Positions 1-11,015 of a stretch of 64,000 nt of DNA are shown piece by piece. Positions within the stretch are counted from its first letter, which is position 1, and each line of letters begins with the position of its first letter. The stretch comes from Callorhinus ursinus. Lineage: Eukaryota > Chordata > Mammalia > Carnivora > Otariidae. The notes beneath the pieces are model-generated. The model was given only the letters and a program-made list of their open reading frames with translations. It was not told the DNA's origin and searched no databases. Where the stretch lies: assembly GCF_003265705.1 (NCBI RefSeq), contig NW_020312817.1:31583820-31647819 (forward strand), given 5' to 3'. The position numbers were made by a program, and so were the translations under genes.

Positions 1-382
1 GTCTCCACCGTCACACTCTGGGATGGAGGAGGGGGGAAGAAGAGAGGACTGTGGTTTTCTGGTCTGCAGCTTTGCTCGTATGCCCTTTGGCAGAAGGGCT
101 CACATGTGGTGCCACATTCTATAGGATTAGAGGAGACACCTCCAGAGAGCTGAACCCTAAAACTGCTGAGCTCCAGGGACAAGAGAGAGAGACTCTGCCA
201 GAGGAGCACCCCACAGGCCATTGGCACTCAGCTGAAGGAGGAAATGGATGAACTGCCTGATTCTCCAGCTTTATGTTCCCATTCCCACTTTCGGAGATTC
301 TGGATTTCCTCTGACAGTAACTGCTTCCCGTCCTCAGAGGGTAGTGCCACCCCTTTTCTCCAAGCATCTTAAAAGGTAATTT
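1..382. other. unassigned noncoding sequence
   Basis: No repeat or exon is recognised. The start is purine-rich (GGAGGAGGGGGGAAGAAGAG). Open frames reach only 82 codons and look like chance frames. Confidence 0.6.
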
Positions 383-581
383 GGGGCGCCTGGGTGGCTC
401 AGTCGTTAAGCATCTGCCTTCGGCTCAGGTCATGATCCCAGGGTCCTGGGATCCAGCCCCGCATCGGGCTCCCTGCTCGGTGGGAAGCCTGTTTCTCCCT
501 CTCCCACTCCCCCTGCTTGTGTTCCCTCTCTCGCTGTGTCTCTCTCTGTTGAAAAATAAATAAAATCTTTATAAAAAAAAA
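383..581 (+). mobile_element. Can-SINE (SINEC), near full length
   Basis: The copy begins GGGCGCCTGGGTGGCTCAGTCG, the tRNA-Lys-derived head with box A-like sequence. It continues through the typical GGTCATGATCCCAGGGTCCTGG body, a CT-rich stretch, AAATAAATAAAATCTTT and an A tail. Flanking copies of AAAGGTAATTT (about 372-382) and AAAGGCAATTT (about 578-588) look like a target-site duplication with one mismatch. These elements are moved by L1 machinery and transcribed by RNA polymerase III. The close match to the arctoid form suggests a fairly recent copy. Confidence 0.95.
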
Positions 582-993
582 GGCAATTTAAACAGAACAG
601 TGTATTAGGTGAAGGTACATATTCTCCTGTGCCCTCTTTATGCATGCTATTGGCCCTTCTCCCGCTCTATTGTTGTTCTCATTATGAAAGCCCATAAATC
701 CTTAGCTGCCAGGGCATTGTCTTTGAGGGCTTGACTCTACCACCACCGCCACATACCTGTAAATGATTAGTAAGCAGTGTTTGACTAATAAGTAACATTC
801 AGCTCTGATATTAATAACAGATTTTTTTAAAGCTAGACACAGCTGGTGATGATTTAGTGACACCGGGTCACCTTAGTTTTTTATGCGTTAGCTTGGAGGA
901 GAGACTGAATGTTGCCAGATGTCACCAAACTACAAAACAAAACAAGACAAAAAACCCAAATGTAACTGTGTCCTAAGAGAGGAACCTAAAGGT
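582..993. other. unassigned noncoding sequence
   Basis: A+T-rich sequence with no recognisable repeat, RNA gene or exon. Confidence 0.5.
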
Positions 994-1026
994 TGTGTGT
1001 GTGTGTGCGCACACACACATACACAA
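994..1026. repeat. (TG)n-(CA)n palindromic microsatellite
   Basis: A TG run turns into a CA run at a central GCGC. Positions 998-1019 form a perfect 22-base self-complementary palindrome of alternating purines and pyrimidines. Confidence 0.95.
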
Positions 1027-3175
1027 GAGATTCCTGCTCTTCTCACATGTCACCTCTTGAGACCTTGTGGGTCCATCTCATTGATGATGACTCTCCACAG
1101 ATCTTCACATCCCTAGAGCAAGTACATTTTCTTGTCAGGGCTCACTGGTTGGGCATGGGTCAGAAATTAAGAATGCCCCAGAAAAGTTAGGGAGAATTGG
1201 TTCCTCAGTAGAGAGGCATCAAGCAGCATTCCCGGCCGGCCATGTTTGTTCAGCCATATTGAATAGATTGCTCAATGCTAAAGTGCTTCCAGGGGCTGGG
1301 ATTACAAGAAGAAAACTTTTGTCTTCCTAGGGCTTTACTTGTGTGTGGGTGTGGTGGGGGTGGGGTATCCTGAACAGGAACTCCATTCTGGTCTGTTCAA
1401 GTTACAAGTGGATGTTTGACCTTGCTCAGCTGTGGCAGATGGCTCCCCTGTTCAAGCTCCTCCTAGCATAAACATCTTTTTCCTAGCTCTTATCCCAGTA
1501 GGAACTGGAGTTCTTCCTTCAGTCAGAGAAGAGAGGTCCTTTTGTTGGCTTTTTCCAGACCATACTCTTGAGTGCAGTCCAACAGGAAACCTCCCCTGAC
1601 CTCACTGTTCACATGGGACCTTCTTTGGGTCAGACGAAACTTTCCTCTTCCATCCCTCAAGCTGGCACTTCCCATACTCATGGACTGGCTGTTTCTTGAG
1701 AAACTCATCTTTTACTTGTCCTCAGTGTGATAGTGGCTTTGCAACCATCTTTCAAGTTTCTTCTCATTACGCCCTCTTTATCATAAATGAAGATCCAGAA
1801 ATGTCTTTATGTATATTAAATATGTAACATGTAGAAAGGGACTCCTGTCTTCAATGAAAATAAAAAGCTATAGGGATGATGTATGTAGTCCATTTGGACT
1901 ACAAATGCTGACCTTACAACAAAAGACTGGGGAGTAGGGACAGGCAGGGGAAGATCCCAGCCCTGACCCACTACCTCTTAGGCAGTCCACAGTTTTTCTA
2001 TTTGCAATTCAAAGCCCCTGCAGAATGACTGACAGCGTGAATTACTTTCCTCTCTTGAAGACAGAAAGAGACCCCACTTTAGCAAGATCAGAGAGTTCAC
2101 AAATTGCTGCCCAAATTCCCTTTTTTATCCACGTGGACTCCTGTCCAGCATCTCCATGGGCTGCTAATCCCCCGCCAGTGAGGCAGCCACTGCCAGGAAA
2201 AAATGCCTTCTTCTTTCTCACTCTGCTTCCTTTTTCATAGATCAGCACCCCTGTCTTCCCTTTCCATGTGCTTTCTCTTCCTTTTCTTAGGAAAGAATGT
2301 GATATTTGATGGCACATTGTCAGGCATCAGCATTCTAATTATAGCTCCATCACTATCAATCTGGGTGTGCTGGGGAACAGACTTGTAACCAATAAGAGAT
2401 GACAGATTTCACTGTGCAATTTAGTTCTTCATATCACTTTGTCATTCTGACTCCTTTCTATTTAACCAGATGCTATGTCAGAAATTCTAATTTAACCATT
2501 TGAAGGGCTAAGAATAAAGGATTAACAAAACCCTTTCCCCTTTGGCATGAACATTTGACTTTTGGTTAACTTTGTTGCTCTGCTTTCTGGAAACCTGATA
2601 AAAGAAGGTAAACATGGCCCCGATTGTAAACTCTATCCAGACCAGAACAACTGTAAATACAGATTGGAAGCCATACCTTTGGGTGTCCCATAGGGCAGTG
2701 ACTCTTGTGACTGGCATGACCCCATAGGGACAACAGAAGCTATGCCTGTGTAATATGGGGCTTCCAATACAGGGTGACCTCCATACCCTTCTGACATGAG
2801 TCTCATCTCTTCACACCAGAGTCGTCACCTGGGGGCCAAAGAGAATAGCTTTTGACCTCAGTATGGATGGCCTTGTTTCCTGCTGCAAGGCCCTGCAGAA
2901 GAACAATGCCATCTGTGCCCTACGGAAACCCTCTGCATCCTGGCCTGTGCTTCCTTTTGAGTCTACTGGTGGCCATAGGGCAAGGAGGTCTTGTGAGTCT
3001 GCATGGTTGGCAGAGCCTTAGAAGACCCCCTGGCAGACATGGTGGGTGAGGTTTTGACTTTCAGTGGTTTGAACAAGAGCCTTTGCCTGTGAAGCTGTCT
3101 GCGTGAATCCACAGGCCAGTCATCTGTTTTTTCTTAATTGCCAAATTTTCTTTACAAATTAAAATAACACTGATG
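1027..3175. other. unassigned noncoding sequence
   Basis: Two kilobases without a firm repeat call. A GT-rich patch lies at 1338-1366. Around 2330-2400 there is a weak MIR-like scrap (TCCATCAC...GGGTGTGCTGGGG). Overlapping frames of 71 and 91 codons on opposite strands at 2025-2317 do not resemble a known protein. Confidence 0.45.
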
Positions 3176-3477
3176 TAAAAATGGACAGATTCCTCTTGAG
3201 GACATTACACTAAATGAAAGAAGCCAGTCACAAAAAATTAATACTGTAAGATTCCACTTATATGAGGGACCTAGAGACACAAAGTGGAAGGTGGTGGTGG
3301 AGGGGTGCTGGCAGAGGAGAGAACGGGGAGCTGTTTAATGGCATAGAGTTCCAGTTTTTCAAGATGAATAGTTCTGGAGATTGGTTATGCAACAATGTGA
3401 ATGTACTTAATGCACTTAGAAATGGTTAAGATGGTAAATTTTATGTGATGTGTATTTGACCACCGTTAAAAGAAAAA
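3176..3477 (+). mobile_element. old L1 (L1M) 3' end fragment
   Basis: The end of L1 ORF2 and its 3' UTR are recognisable. GGACATTACACTAAATGAAAG and ATTCCACTTATATGAGG are followed by GTGAATGTACTTAATGC, GGTAAATTTTATGTGATGTG and TTTGACCACCGTTAAAAG. The strand is set by the A-rich end on the right. The copy is strongly diverged and 5'-truncated, as expected for a mammalian-age L1M element. It has no coding potential. Confidence 0.85.
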
Positions 3478-4655
3478 TTTGACAGCATCCTCAGAACATC
3501 ACACTTAAATCATATTTTCAATGACTGGGCTTATGCTAAATATTTCCAAATTTTACTGTAAGTATACAGGAAAATTTTTGTGTCATCTTCCCAATACTGT
3601 CTTCCAATTGTGGTTAAAAATCACATATATTTCACTTATCATTTGACCATCTGACAGTTTCAGCGATCGGTCATCACCGTGGGCTCTCATGTTAAGTGGT
3701 TACCATGCTCCTTCCTAACAGGAGACCCCCACCTAGGGGTCATTGTGAAACTACAAGTGGCCAGACAGAGGAGAAGTAAGGCCTCCCCCAGGCCTCTCAC
3801 TCCTTGAAGGGAAGGAGCACCTGGAAAGGGAGTCAGACCTAAGCACCACCCTTTCTCCACCATCCATCCAGTCAGTATAGTTTCCAAGATCTTGCTGCTA
3901 TGAAAAGAAAGATCTCCCAGTATTTATAGTACTTGAGGTTAGAATAAATAATCTTTTATGGGTAGAGTACTAATATCTTGCTAATAAAAGCTTCAACTCC
4001 TAATCTTTTATTATTCTCTTAAGACAATACAACATCTCCAGTGCAAATAAAGCTAAAAATTCTTGCACAAAGTCTTGTACCCACTTAAGAATGAGATAGA
4101 GTAGTTTGGGAGAATGGCCAAATGATTTTGCATTTGGTACATTTGTGACAAGCCTGTATTGTATACAGAATCCCAGGGTCACAGAACATTGGACCTTAAA
4201 CAGCTTTAGAGACCAGCTGGTTTAGAGACCATCTAGAGACCAGTGATTTTCAATCATTATAGTGACAACAGCCCTCTTTGACGCTGTGATACAAAATGAG
4301 AGGCTTTTGTCCCATGAAAGGCTAAAGTAGCAGAAGGCAGCAAGAGGTGTAGACCAAGAGAAGCTCCAGAGTAGCGCTGGAGAATTGCAGGAGGAAGTCT
4401 GGCTTCTTTGGGAGACCTCTCCCCAGGGACTTCTATAAAAAAATCCCTAGAAAGAACTGGGAGAAGACTGGACTTCCAATGTAATGGGTAGGGTTCTTGC
4501 TACCAATGGGATACTTTGATTCAGGGGAAACAAATGGTAGGGGAAAGAGCCAATTCTGATACATTTTGGTTTAAGCTCCCCACTGAAGATGGCAGGAGTC
4601 ACCTGGCATTGCAGGTGAGTCTCCCACAGCTGCTGCCTGGGTGAGCACCCAGCTG
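3478..4655. other. unassigned noncoding sequence
   Basis: A+T-rich on the left. The interval around 4150-4260 weakly resembles a decayed MIR-like SINE and holds the short tandem repeat listed separately. No exon is recognised. Confidence 0.45.
4205..4242. repeat. short imperfect tandem repeat TTTAGAGACCA
   Basis: TTTAGAGACCA occurs at 4205-4215 and 4221-4231, with a partial third unit TAGAGACCA at 4234-4242. Spacings of 16 and about 13 bases suggest local slippage. Confidence 0.85.
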
Positions 4656-4659
4656 GCAT

Positions 4660-4780
4660 GGACTTTGTAGCAAATTATCATAACTCTTTCTGAAGCTCAG
4701 TTTCCTCGTCTACAAGAGAGGATCAGGACTTGTTGAACACCAGCTTTCCTTCCAACGTGGAAAATCTGCTCCTATGACCA
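4660..4780 (+). mobile_element. MIR fragment
   Basis: The MIR 3' half is visible as CTGAAGCTCAGTTTCCTCGTC followed by TACAAGAGAGGATCAGGACT. This matches the family's conserved 'cctcagtttcctcatctgtaaaatgggga' region with many substitutions. Confidence 0.65.
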
Positions 4781-5039
4781 AATTGGAAGGCCAGGTTTAG
4801 GCTCTTTCAGCAGATCTGAACGAGTCGTTTCTGAATTGTTTGCATGAGCACTAACCTCTTCACTCAGATATTCCCTTGAGGCATAATTGTTTTGAAATTT
4901 GGGTAAGGGAGACTCTGAGACGCTGGAAGGAAACCTATAAGAGACTGAAAATCATGTCCCACAATTCAGAAAGAAAATGAAAAGGACGATGATCAAGATT
5001 GGACTTATATTCAAGGTGATGGATTCCAAGAGAATACAC

Positions 5040-5440
5040 CAGCAGATTTGGGTCTCGCTGGACAAGAGAGGCAGGGCAAGCTTGCAGGGTGACTAATGCA
5101 GTGGCCTCCGTCCCACTTCTCCACGATGCACAACTCTGTGTTCAGTTCCATTCTCGGGCTGGGATAATATGGCAATTGCAGCAAATACGGCCAAGCTTGC
5201 TGTTTGTACATTTCAGTGTCCAGGGAGAGAGACTCTCTCTTCCTATGGCTCCCTCGTAAGGGTGGGGAATTTGCCAGAAGCCCCAGCAAACTTCCCCCTT
5301 GAATCTCATGAAACCAAACTGGTTTACATGCCCATTCCTGAACCTATCACTGACAAGGGTGAGGAGATTGTACTCAGACAATTCGGGCCTACCCTAAAGG
5401 TACAAGGCCTACAATGGGGAAGGGTGAATACCTGACAAAA
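5040..5440 (+). repeat. ancient dispersed repeat, family not named (copy 1 of 3)
   Basis: The right part carries TTTACATGCCCATTCCTGAACC, TATCACTGACAAGGG and a tail similar to stretches at 14460-14945 and 62970-63145. It belongs to a common old mammalian interspersed repeat that I recognise by pattern but cannot name safely. The left boundary is uncertain. Overlapping frames on both strands here (up to 92 codons) are incidental. Confidence 0.5.
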
Positions 5441-5659
5441 ACCAAGGCTTGTTGGAATGATGAAGAATGGCAGCTGAGCAGACCACCATCAGTGCCTATC
5501 ACATGCTATATTTCAAAAGTCTTGCTGCATTCTTCTTTGCAGAATCATCTTTTGAAATACAGTGGGTGTGTGACCATGTTTCCCATTCTACAGAGGGAAT
5601 AATTAAACTCAAGGTCAGAGTTGGGTTAGAGCTTGGGACAAAAACATCATTACTCAGAA

Positions 5660-5849
5660 AACGGAAACCAGAGTTTCTCTATGTACATTCCAAAAGATGT
5701 AAGTTTTTGGTTTATCCTTTCACCCAGAAAGTCTACTTCTGGGGATTATTATAAGGAAATTATTATAATTTGTTATTGTATTATAATGAATAGGAATAAA
5801 GAGAGACAAGAATGTTTATCCCAGTATATATGTATGTGTATATATATAC

Positions 5850-5887
<38 letters not shown>

Positions 5888-6074
5888 AAGTGGAAACAAC
5901 CTGAGAGCCCGATGATATGCAAGTAGATAAGTCAATGGCAGTATGTACATAGCAACAGAATATCATGCTGCTATTACAATTAAGTTATAGAAGAAAAAGC
6001 AGTTGCAATGACCTGGAGAAATGTTCACAATATATTGTTACTTAAAAAGCAGGCTATAAAACCATTGTAAAGTT
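5660..6074 (+). mobile_element. old L1 (L1M) 3' ORF2/UTR fragment, left part
   Basis: L1 hallmarks in order are the CACCCAGAAAGTCTACTTCTGG region, GGAAACAACCTGAGAGCCC, GCAACAGAATATCATGCTGC and CAATGACCTGGAGAAATG. The copy is interrupted at 6075 by a SINE and resumes at 6291. A TA/TG microsatellite has expanded inside it. It is non-coding and 5'-truncated. Confidence 0.8.
5824..5885. repeat. (TA)n/(TG)n microsatellite
   Basis: Alternating TATATATG units pass into about 14 TG repeats ending near 5884, inside the old L1 fragment. Confidence 0.95.
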
Positions 6075-6290
6075 GGGGTGCTTGGGTGGCTCAGTCGGTT
6101 GAGCATCCAACTCTTGATTTTGGCTTAGGTCATGACCTCAGGTTTGTGGGATCAAGTCCCGCACGGGGCTCTGCGCTCAGCAGGGAGTCTGCTCAAGATT
6201 CTGTCTCTCTCCTTCTCCCTCTGCCCCTCGCCTACTGTACTCTCTCTCTCTCTCTCCAGAATAAATAAATAATCTTTTTTAAAAATAAAA
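6075..6290 (+). mobile_element. Can-SINE, older subfamily, nested in L1
   Basis: It starts GGGGTGCTTGGGTGGCTCAG. Diagnostic words of the older Can-SINE branch follow: GAGCATCCAACTCTTGATTT, GCTCTGCGCTCAGCAGGGAG and TCAAGATTCTGTCTCTCTCC. It ends with AATAAATAAATAATC and an A-rich tail. The flanks ATTGTAAA and TTGTTGTAAA may be a decayed target duplication. The insertion into L1 sequence gives the relative age: L1 first, SINE second. Confidence 0.93.
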
Positions 6291-6480
6291 TTGTTGTAAA
6301 AGAAAATCATGTCTAGAAAAATGAGGAGATGTATACACCACCACTTTATCAGTGCTTATCTTTGCAGAGCAGAGCAATAGATGATTAATTTCCTACTTTG
6401 TGCTAAGCTCTATTTTCCAAATTTCTTTGATGCGAATCTATAACAAAGGATTTCTTCTGTGAGAACATTAGAATTAGCAA
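6291..6480 (+). mobile_element. old L1 3' UTR fragment, right part
   Basis: Continues the L1 broken by the SINE. TGAGGAGATGTATACACCA, CAGTGCTTATCTTTGC and TATTTTCCAAATTTCTTTGATG match the L1M 3' UTR pattern. Confidence 0.65.
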
Positions 6481-8040
6481 AATATGTCTGTTAGGTTTAC
6501 AATGTTTTTTAGTAAATAGTTTTGTTTTCACTAGAACACTGATTTTCATGCTGCCAGGTACCAGACGGTTCCACAAAGGATTTCGGGAAATAACATTGGA
6601 GACTAATGACAAGAGCCCTCACAGTGGCCGGTGCAACAGTCCTGTCGGACCTCTCCTCAGTGCTGATGAAATCTTAGTTTAAGCAACATCGCTTAGGAGG
6701 ATTCTAAAATTTCTTACCCTCTGCTGCCTTCAAAGAGTGGTTACTGTATCCATGGCTGAGGAGCGAAGCACAATGTGTGCTTTGGGGACCACGGGGAGAA
6801 CTAAAAGGTACAGATTCTCCTTAAGGCGACACTTACGATAATAATTATTTCTTGAGTTCCTGGCATTTGGTGCCTAATAAGTATTGCGTAAATGAAGAGA
6901 TGCTAGGGCCAGGAAAAATTATTTGAAAATATTGAGCAGTGAAATCACTAATTTCTAAATACTCAGCATAATCCCTTCTTCCAATTTTATTTGGTGGAGG
7001 ACAGAATGACTCTCATGCACTCTGCTTTTTCTGGACTCATTCCTGGGCCTCCTGACCACCCAAGTATGCAGAGTCATCCCACATTGATCCCAGTTGTCAC
7101 CGATGAGAAGCACTTTCTCTTCTGTTGACCTTCTAGCCCCTGGTGATTCTGTCTCCTGAACAGATGGAAAGTACCCAGGAAATAGCATAACTGAAAAATT
7201 CACATTTTCAGCCTCAAAGCAAAACCCCAAAGGAAAAAAAAAGAAAAGCCTAAAGGAATTTAAGGTCCCAAGTTATTCAGGTCAGAAGCTAAACTGAACT
7301 GGCCTACCCCACATTCTTCAAATAGGTAAAGACTGGAGGCTGCCAGATCCTGAACAAGTGTGTTTTAAAAAGAGCATATCCAAGGGTACCCCAGTGTCTG
7401 CTCTGCTTTGAAGACAAACGGCGCCCATAATTAGAAACAGCTTTATTCACATGCCAGATGTCCATGCTTCCCTTGCAATTATTTTCAGAAACATCATAAA
7501 GATCCATTAGCAACAGTGTGAAATGTCCTTTAAAAAAAAAAAAATCTGTTCATCCTTATGAGTTCGGTCTGATGTAAAGATTGCAATCTGCTTATTCCTA
7601 AGAGTTGGGTTTTGTTTTTTGGGTTTTTTTGGCAGGATGACTACGTGTTTGACTTGAACTTTTACCACCAGACATACTATCACATATTTGGTTTAATCAC
7701 AAAGAGCAGTCTTACAAAACTTTTAACCGAATGTCTTCGTATATCGCACACATGAGCGCATGTGCACATGCACACAAACACCAATGCGTGCAGGCACATG
7801 CACACACACACCACATTAGTACACCCTGAGCATTCCCTAAACATAATAAGAACAACCGAAAGTTTTTGGAAGCTTCCACAACCGAAGTTATGGGAGGGTC
7901 CATATCATGAAGTAACAGTTCTTCTGAACTCTGCACTGGTCAGACCACTTGGAAATATACTACTAAGTTCTAGAAACCACATTTGGCCAATTCAAGAAAC
8001 CCCAGAAACTGGGAATAGCACAACCACTATGGATTCCAGA
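6481..8040. other. unassigned noncoding sequence
   Basis: No mobile element is recognised apart from a 13-base A run near 7531 and scattered CA/TG dinucleotides at 7748-7813. The stretch 7395-7515 is repeat-free, with TAATTA-type and CANNTG motifs close together, and is discussed as a possible conserved element. A 113-codon frame at 7762-8103 runs through the CA-rich patch and into the L2, so it is not credible. Confidence 0.45.
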
Positions 8041-8262
8041 CTTCTTTGGGGCAGGGTCTGTGTCGTGTCCTGTCTGGCCCCTGGCACAGTGCCTTATACG
8101 TAGAACATGATCAAAACTGTTGAAGATGCCTGGCTGGCTCAGTCGATGGAGCATGTGACCCTTGGTCTTGGGGGTGTGAGCTCAAGCCCCACATTAGGCA
8201 TAGAGGTTACTTAAAAATAAGTAAATAAATAAATATTTGTTGAATGAATGAGTAATGAATCT
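8041..8262 (+). mobile_element. L2 3' end, split by a SINE
   Basis: GGGGCAGGGTCTGTGTCGTG and CCTGGCACAGTGCCTTATAC are the L2 3' UTR. The terminal TTTGTTGAATGAATGAG lies to the right of the SINE at 8125-8233. TGTTGAA flanks the SINE on both sides (8118-8124 and 8238-8244), marking the insertion point inside the L2 tail. Confidence 0.8.
8125..8233 (+). mobile_element. short old Can-SINE / tRNA-Lys SINE nested in L2
   Basis: ATGCCTGGCTGGCTCAGTCG, GGAGCATGTGACCC and GGGGTGTGAGCTCAAGCCCC give the tRNA-like region with box A and box B. This is followed by AGAGGTTACTTAAAAATAAG and a short AAAT-rich tail. It lacks the long CT-rich middle of the younger copies, so it represents an early, short form. 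Confidence 0.85.
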
Positions 8263-8574
8263 ATACTTAAAGCATAATTGTTGAAGAAGTACATATATTT
8301 AACCTGGGAAATAAAAGGTATAGAGGATGTGACATCTCATTTCAAAGACTTGAAGGGTTATCATAAAGAACAAAGCAGAGATTGATTCCCTTTTGTTCTT
8401 TGGACCAGAATTAGGGTTACTTAGTGAAAACTACAGAGTCCATATCATTATTGTTCTGTGTATCTACGTTGGAGAACCAAGGGATGCTTGGGTACGTTCC
8501 AGGTGCTCAATTTTAGTTTAAATATTATAGAGATATAGAAAAAGAAATTTGGGCTTGTGGACAAATTAATTTTT

Positions 8575-8745
8575 TCAAGAAATCTTTATTGTGTGTGGTG
8601 CCAGATGACACTGAGAGCAAGGTGGGTAGCTAACAATAAAAGGCAGGACTTCTTCCCTTTCGAAACTTGTCTATTCAGGAATGCAGATGAGTAAACAGGT
8701 GATCACAGTATACATGGGGGAGGAGGGCTATGATGGAACCTGTGG
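8575..8745 (-). mobile_element. possible antisense L2 fragment
   Basis: GATGAGTAAACAGGTGATCACAG and the preceding AACAATAAAAGGCAGGACTT recall the L2 3' region read in reverse. The match is weak and the boundaries are vague. Confidence 0.4.
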
Positions 8746-9224
8746 CAGCCCTGGGTGCTCAGGAATCCCTGCAGGCTTAGATCAAGTGATAATGTAGGAG
8801 ATGGGTAGGGTGATTCAGCATGCCTAAAAGCCCCAGGCATGAGAGAAGGATACTTTGGAGAGCCTTCCGCCACTGAACCCTGAATCTTTAAGCCAACCAC
8901 ACTTGCCACTTCCAGTTCTACTCACTCTTGGCCTGGGGAACCTTCTCCTATTTCAGTCCTACAGATCAGCCTTGATGGCTGACTTTTGCTTTTCAGGTTC
9001 TGATTCCCATTGCTGAGGCTTATTTTGAGATTCAGTATCTGTCTCCTTCCTGGTCTATCTCTGAGGGAGTCAGGCCTCTGGCAGAGGAGCTCTCCAAGTA
9101 GAGAGGGAACTTGGGATACCTGATCTCAGCCAAGAAGATCGCTATACCAGGGCCGGAGATAACATGCTGGAACCAAGAGCCAAGCTTCAGTAAAGCTACA
9201 CTCAACCCAACCCGACCGACATCT
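8746..9224. other. unassigned noncoding sequence
   Basis: No repeat or exon recognised. Base composition is moderately higher in G+C than the neighbours. Confidence 0.45.
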
Positions 9225-9390
9225 GAAAAGCAGCAGGACGATGGAAATGTTCTGGAATTAGATCGTGGTGATGCTTACACAGCCTTGTGAATACACCAGA
9301 AATCACTGAAGCATACACCTTAAATGGGTGAATTTTATGGTATGTGAACTATATCTCAAGAATGATGATTTTTTAAAAAGCAATAAGAGA
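9225..9390 (+). mobile_element. old L1 3' end fragment
   Basis: GATGGAAATGTTCTGGAATTAG, ATCGTGGTGATGCTTACACAG, CACCTTAAATGGGTGAATTTT and GTGAACTATATCTCAAGAATG are classic L1M 3' UTR sequence in sense orientation, ending in an A-rich stretch. Confidence 0.85.
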
Positions 9391-9664
9391 TGGTTGGTGG
9401 AGGAAGCTGAGCATCATCTCTGGTTAAACTTCCTGCTTTCCCTGTATTTACTGGAAAGGGAAGTATTTGTCCCCAGACACAATATTTTTGCCATCTTTAG
9501 AAATTCCTGACAACCTACAGCCCTTTTACGGCATGAAAAAAATTGGATTAGTGCTGACTCTATACACAGTGTATTAATTAATAACTAAATAATGACATGT
9601 TGTCAGATTCATGATTTATCCTTGTAAGCATGCTTTCATATTTGTCATCATGGGTGGCACTGAG

Positions 9665-9835
9665 CAGTGGAAAAGCATCTGGGGAGGCCCTGATTTTGCC
9701 ATTAGCCAAACCCTGGTTGGGGGGCAGGTGTCCTAGAACCTCTGGTTCTCTGTCTCCTTATCGCTGACATGAGGGGTTAGACTCATTCGGCCCAGTTTGT
9801 CCTCATGATTCCGTGACTCTCTGACCTTCAAAATC
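9665..9835 (+). mobile_element. MIR fragment
   Basis: AGCAGTGGAAAAGCATCTGG, ACCTCTGGTTCTCTGTCTCC and ACATGAGGGGTTAGACTCATT follow the MIR order: tRNA-like head, conserved core, 3' part. Strongly diverged. Confidence 0.6.
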
Positions 9836-9854
9836 TTCAGAACCCTAGAGGTTT

Positions 9855-9960
9855 TTGTCCATATTTTACCCATGAAGAAACTCAGGACCAGGACTAATTA
9901 GTGTTTGAATCAGGACCAGAAGTGAGTTCACCTGAGTTCTAGTCCAATATTTCTTATAGC
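9855..9960 (-). mobile_element. antisense MIR fragment
   Basis: ATATTTTACCCATGAAGAAAC and TCAGGACCAGAAGTGAGTTCA resemble the reverse of the MIR core ('cccattttacagatgaggaaactgaggc'). Confidence 0.55.
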
Positions 9961-10515
9961 AGGAGAGAAATGTTGATCCTTCATCCCAAGAATTTTCCAT
10001 CTAAGGTTATTCAGTTGGTGAGCATTGGAGGCAAGATCGTAGGCTCTGGGGAGAGTAAGCAAGGCAGGCAGGAACATCCGGAAGGGCCGGTGAGACCTGG
10101 GTCATGACCACCGTGGAGGAGGTAAGTCACCAGAGGTTCTTTGCTGAGGAATCTGCATCCCCAGGAGCAGAAGGAAAGTGGGAGTTGCCAGGAAACCCTG
10201 AGTTTTCCAATTTGGCAATCAGTACACAACTGAGTTTTCAAAGGAAATTGCTCAGCTCTTTGGAAATTTTATGCGGTATAAATATGGCCTTGGATTCTAT
10301 ATATGTGCTTAGCAAAAGGCAGAAACAGTGTTGGAACCTCTGCATTTGGAAGATCTGCTAGCATTATTATTATAATTACTTTCAGTAGAACTGTATAATA
10401 CAAAATTGTATTGCTAAAAGCAATTTAATTTTCTGATCTTTGTAACTTCTTGGTAACAAGCAAAACCCAAGCAGAGGGAAAGTGGAGTGGAAAAAGCAGT
10501 TTATTCTGAATCAAA
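9961..10515. other. unassigned noncoding sequence, right half A+T-rich
   Basis: No repeat recognised. The part 10200-10460 is A+T-rich and complex rather than simple, with TATAAATATGG and CTATATATG words. It could be noncoding conserved sequence, but nothing in the window alone proves this. Confidence 0.4.
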
Positions 10516-10519
10516 AAAG

Positions 10520-10680
10520 TTGGTCATGAGCTGGCTTCTAGCTAACTGACTATGTGTCCTTAGACGATTCACTTGGTCTCTCAGATCTTCAACTTCCTCA
10601 TCTGCAAATAAAGGAGTTTGAGGAAATTATCTTTAAAGTCCAGCTTTAATGAATGCTCCAGAATCCTATGATCAGATACC
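10520..10680 (+). mobile_element. MIR fragment
   Basis: CTGACTATGTGTCCTTAGAC, TTCAACTTCCTCATCTGCAAA and AAGTCCAGCTTTAATGA follow the MIR consensus from the tRNA-like region through the core. Confidence 0.7.
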
Positions 10681-10904
10681 ATATACTTGACCACATTCTT
10701 CTCCCTAAATCTTGGGATTTCAGTCTCCTCCAGCCTGTACACATCACCCTCACTCTCTTTGCCCTAGGAACAGGAAGGCCAGCACTGTCTGGTGCCACTT
10801 CTAAGAGCTAGCTATAGCAAGTGACACCCAGTGGGTCTCCCATGACTGTCTGCACTGCTTGGAAAAGTAACCTTGGAGGAACATATTGAGCCTGACCTTG
10901 GCTA

Positions 10905-11015
10905 GAAAGCCAGTATAGTGCATAGGCTCTGGAGTCAGACAGACCTGGGGCGAACCCTGAGTCTGCCACATACTAGTGACCTTGGGCAAGCAAGTTCACC
11001 ATGCCTGATACCTAG
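10905..11015 (+). mobile_element. MIR fragment (tRNA-like head and core)
   Basis: CAGTATAGTGCATAGGCTCTGG, AGTCAGACAGACCTGGGGCG, GAGTCTGCCACATACTAG and TGACCTTGGGCAAGC are a clear MIR head. The 3' part is lost. Confidence 0.85.

Noticed and set aside
383..8233. tRNA genes suggested by box A and box B-like sequence
   Set aside because: These are the tRNA-derived heads of Can-SINEs and MIRs. The flanking SINE bodies and tails identify them.
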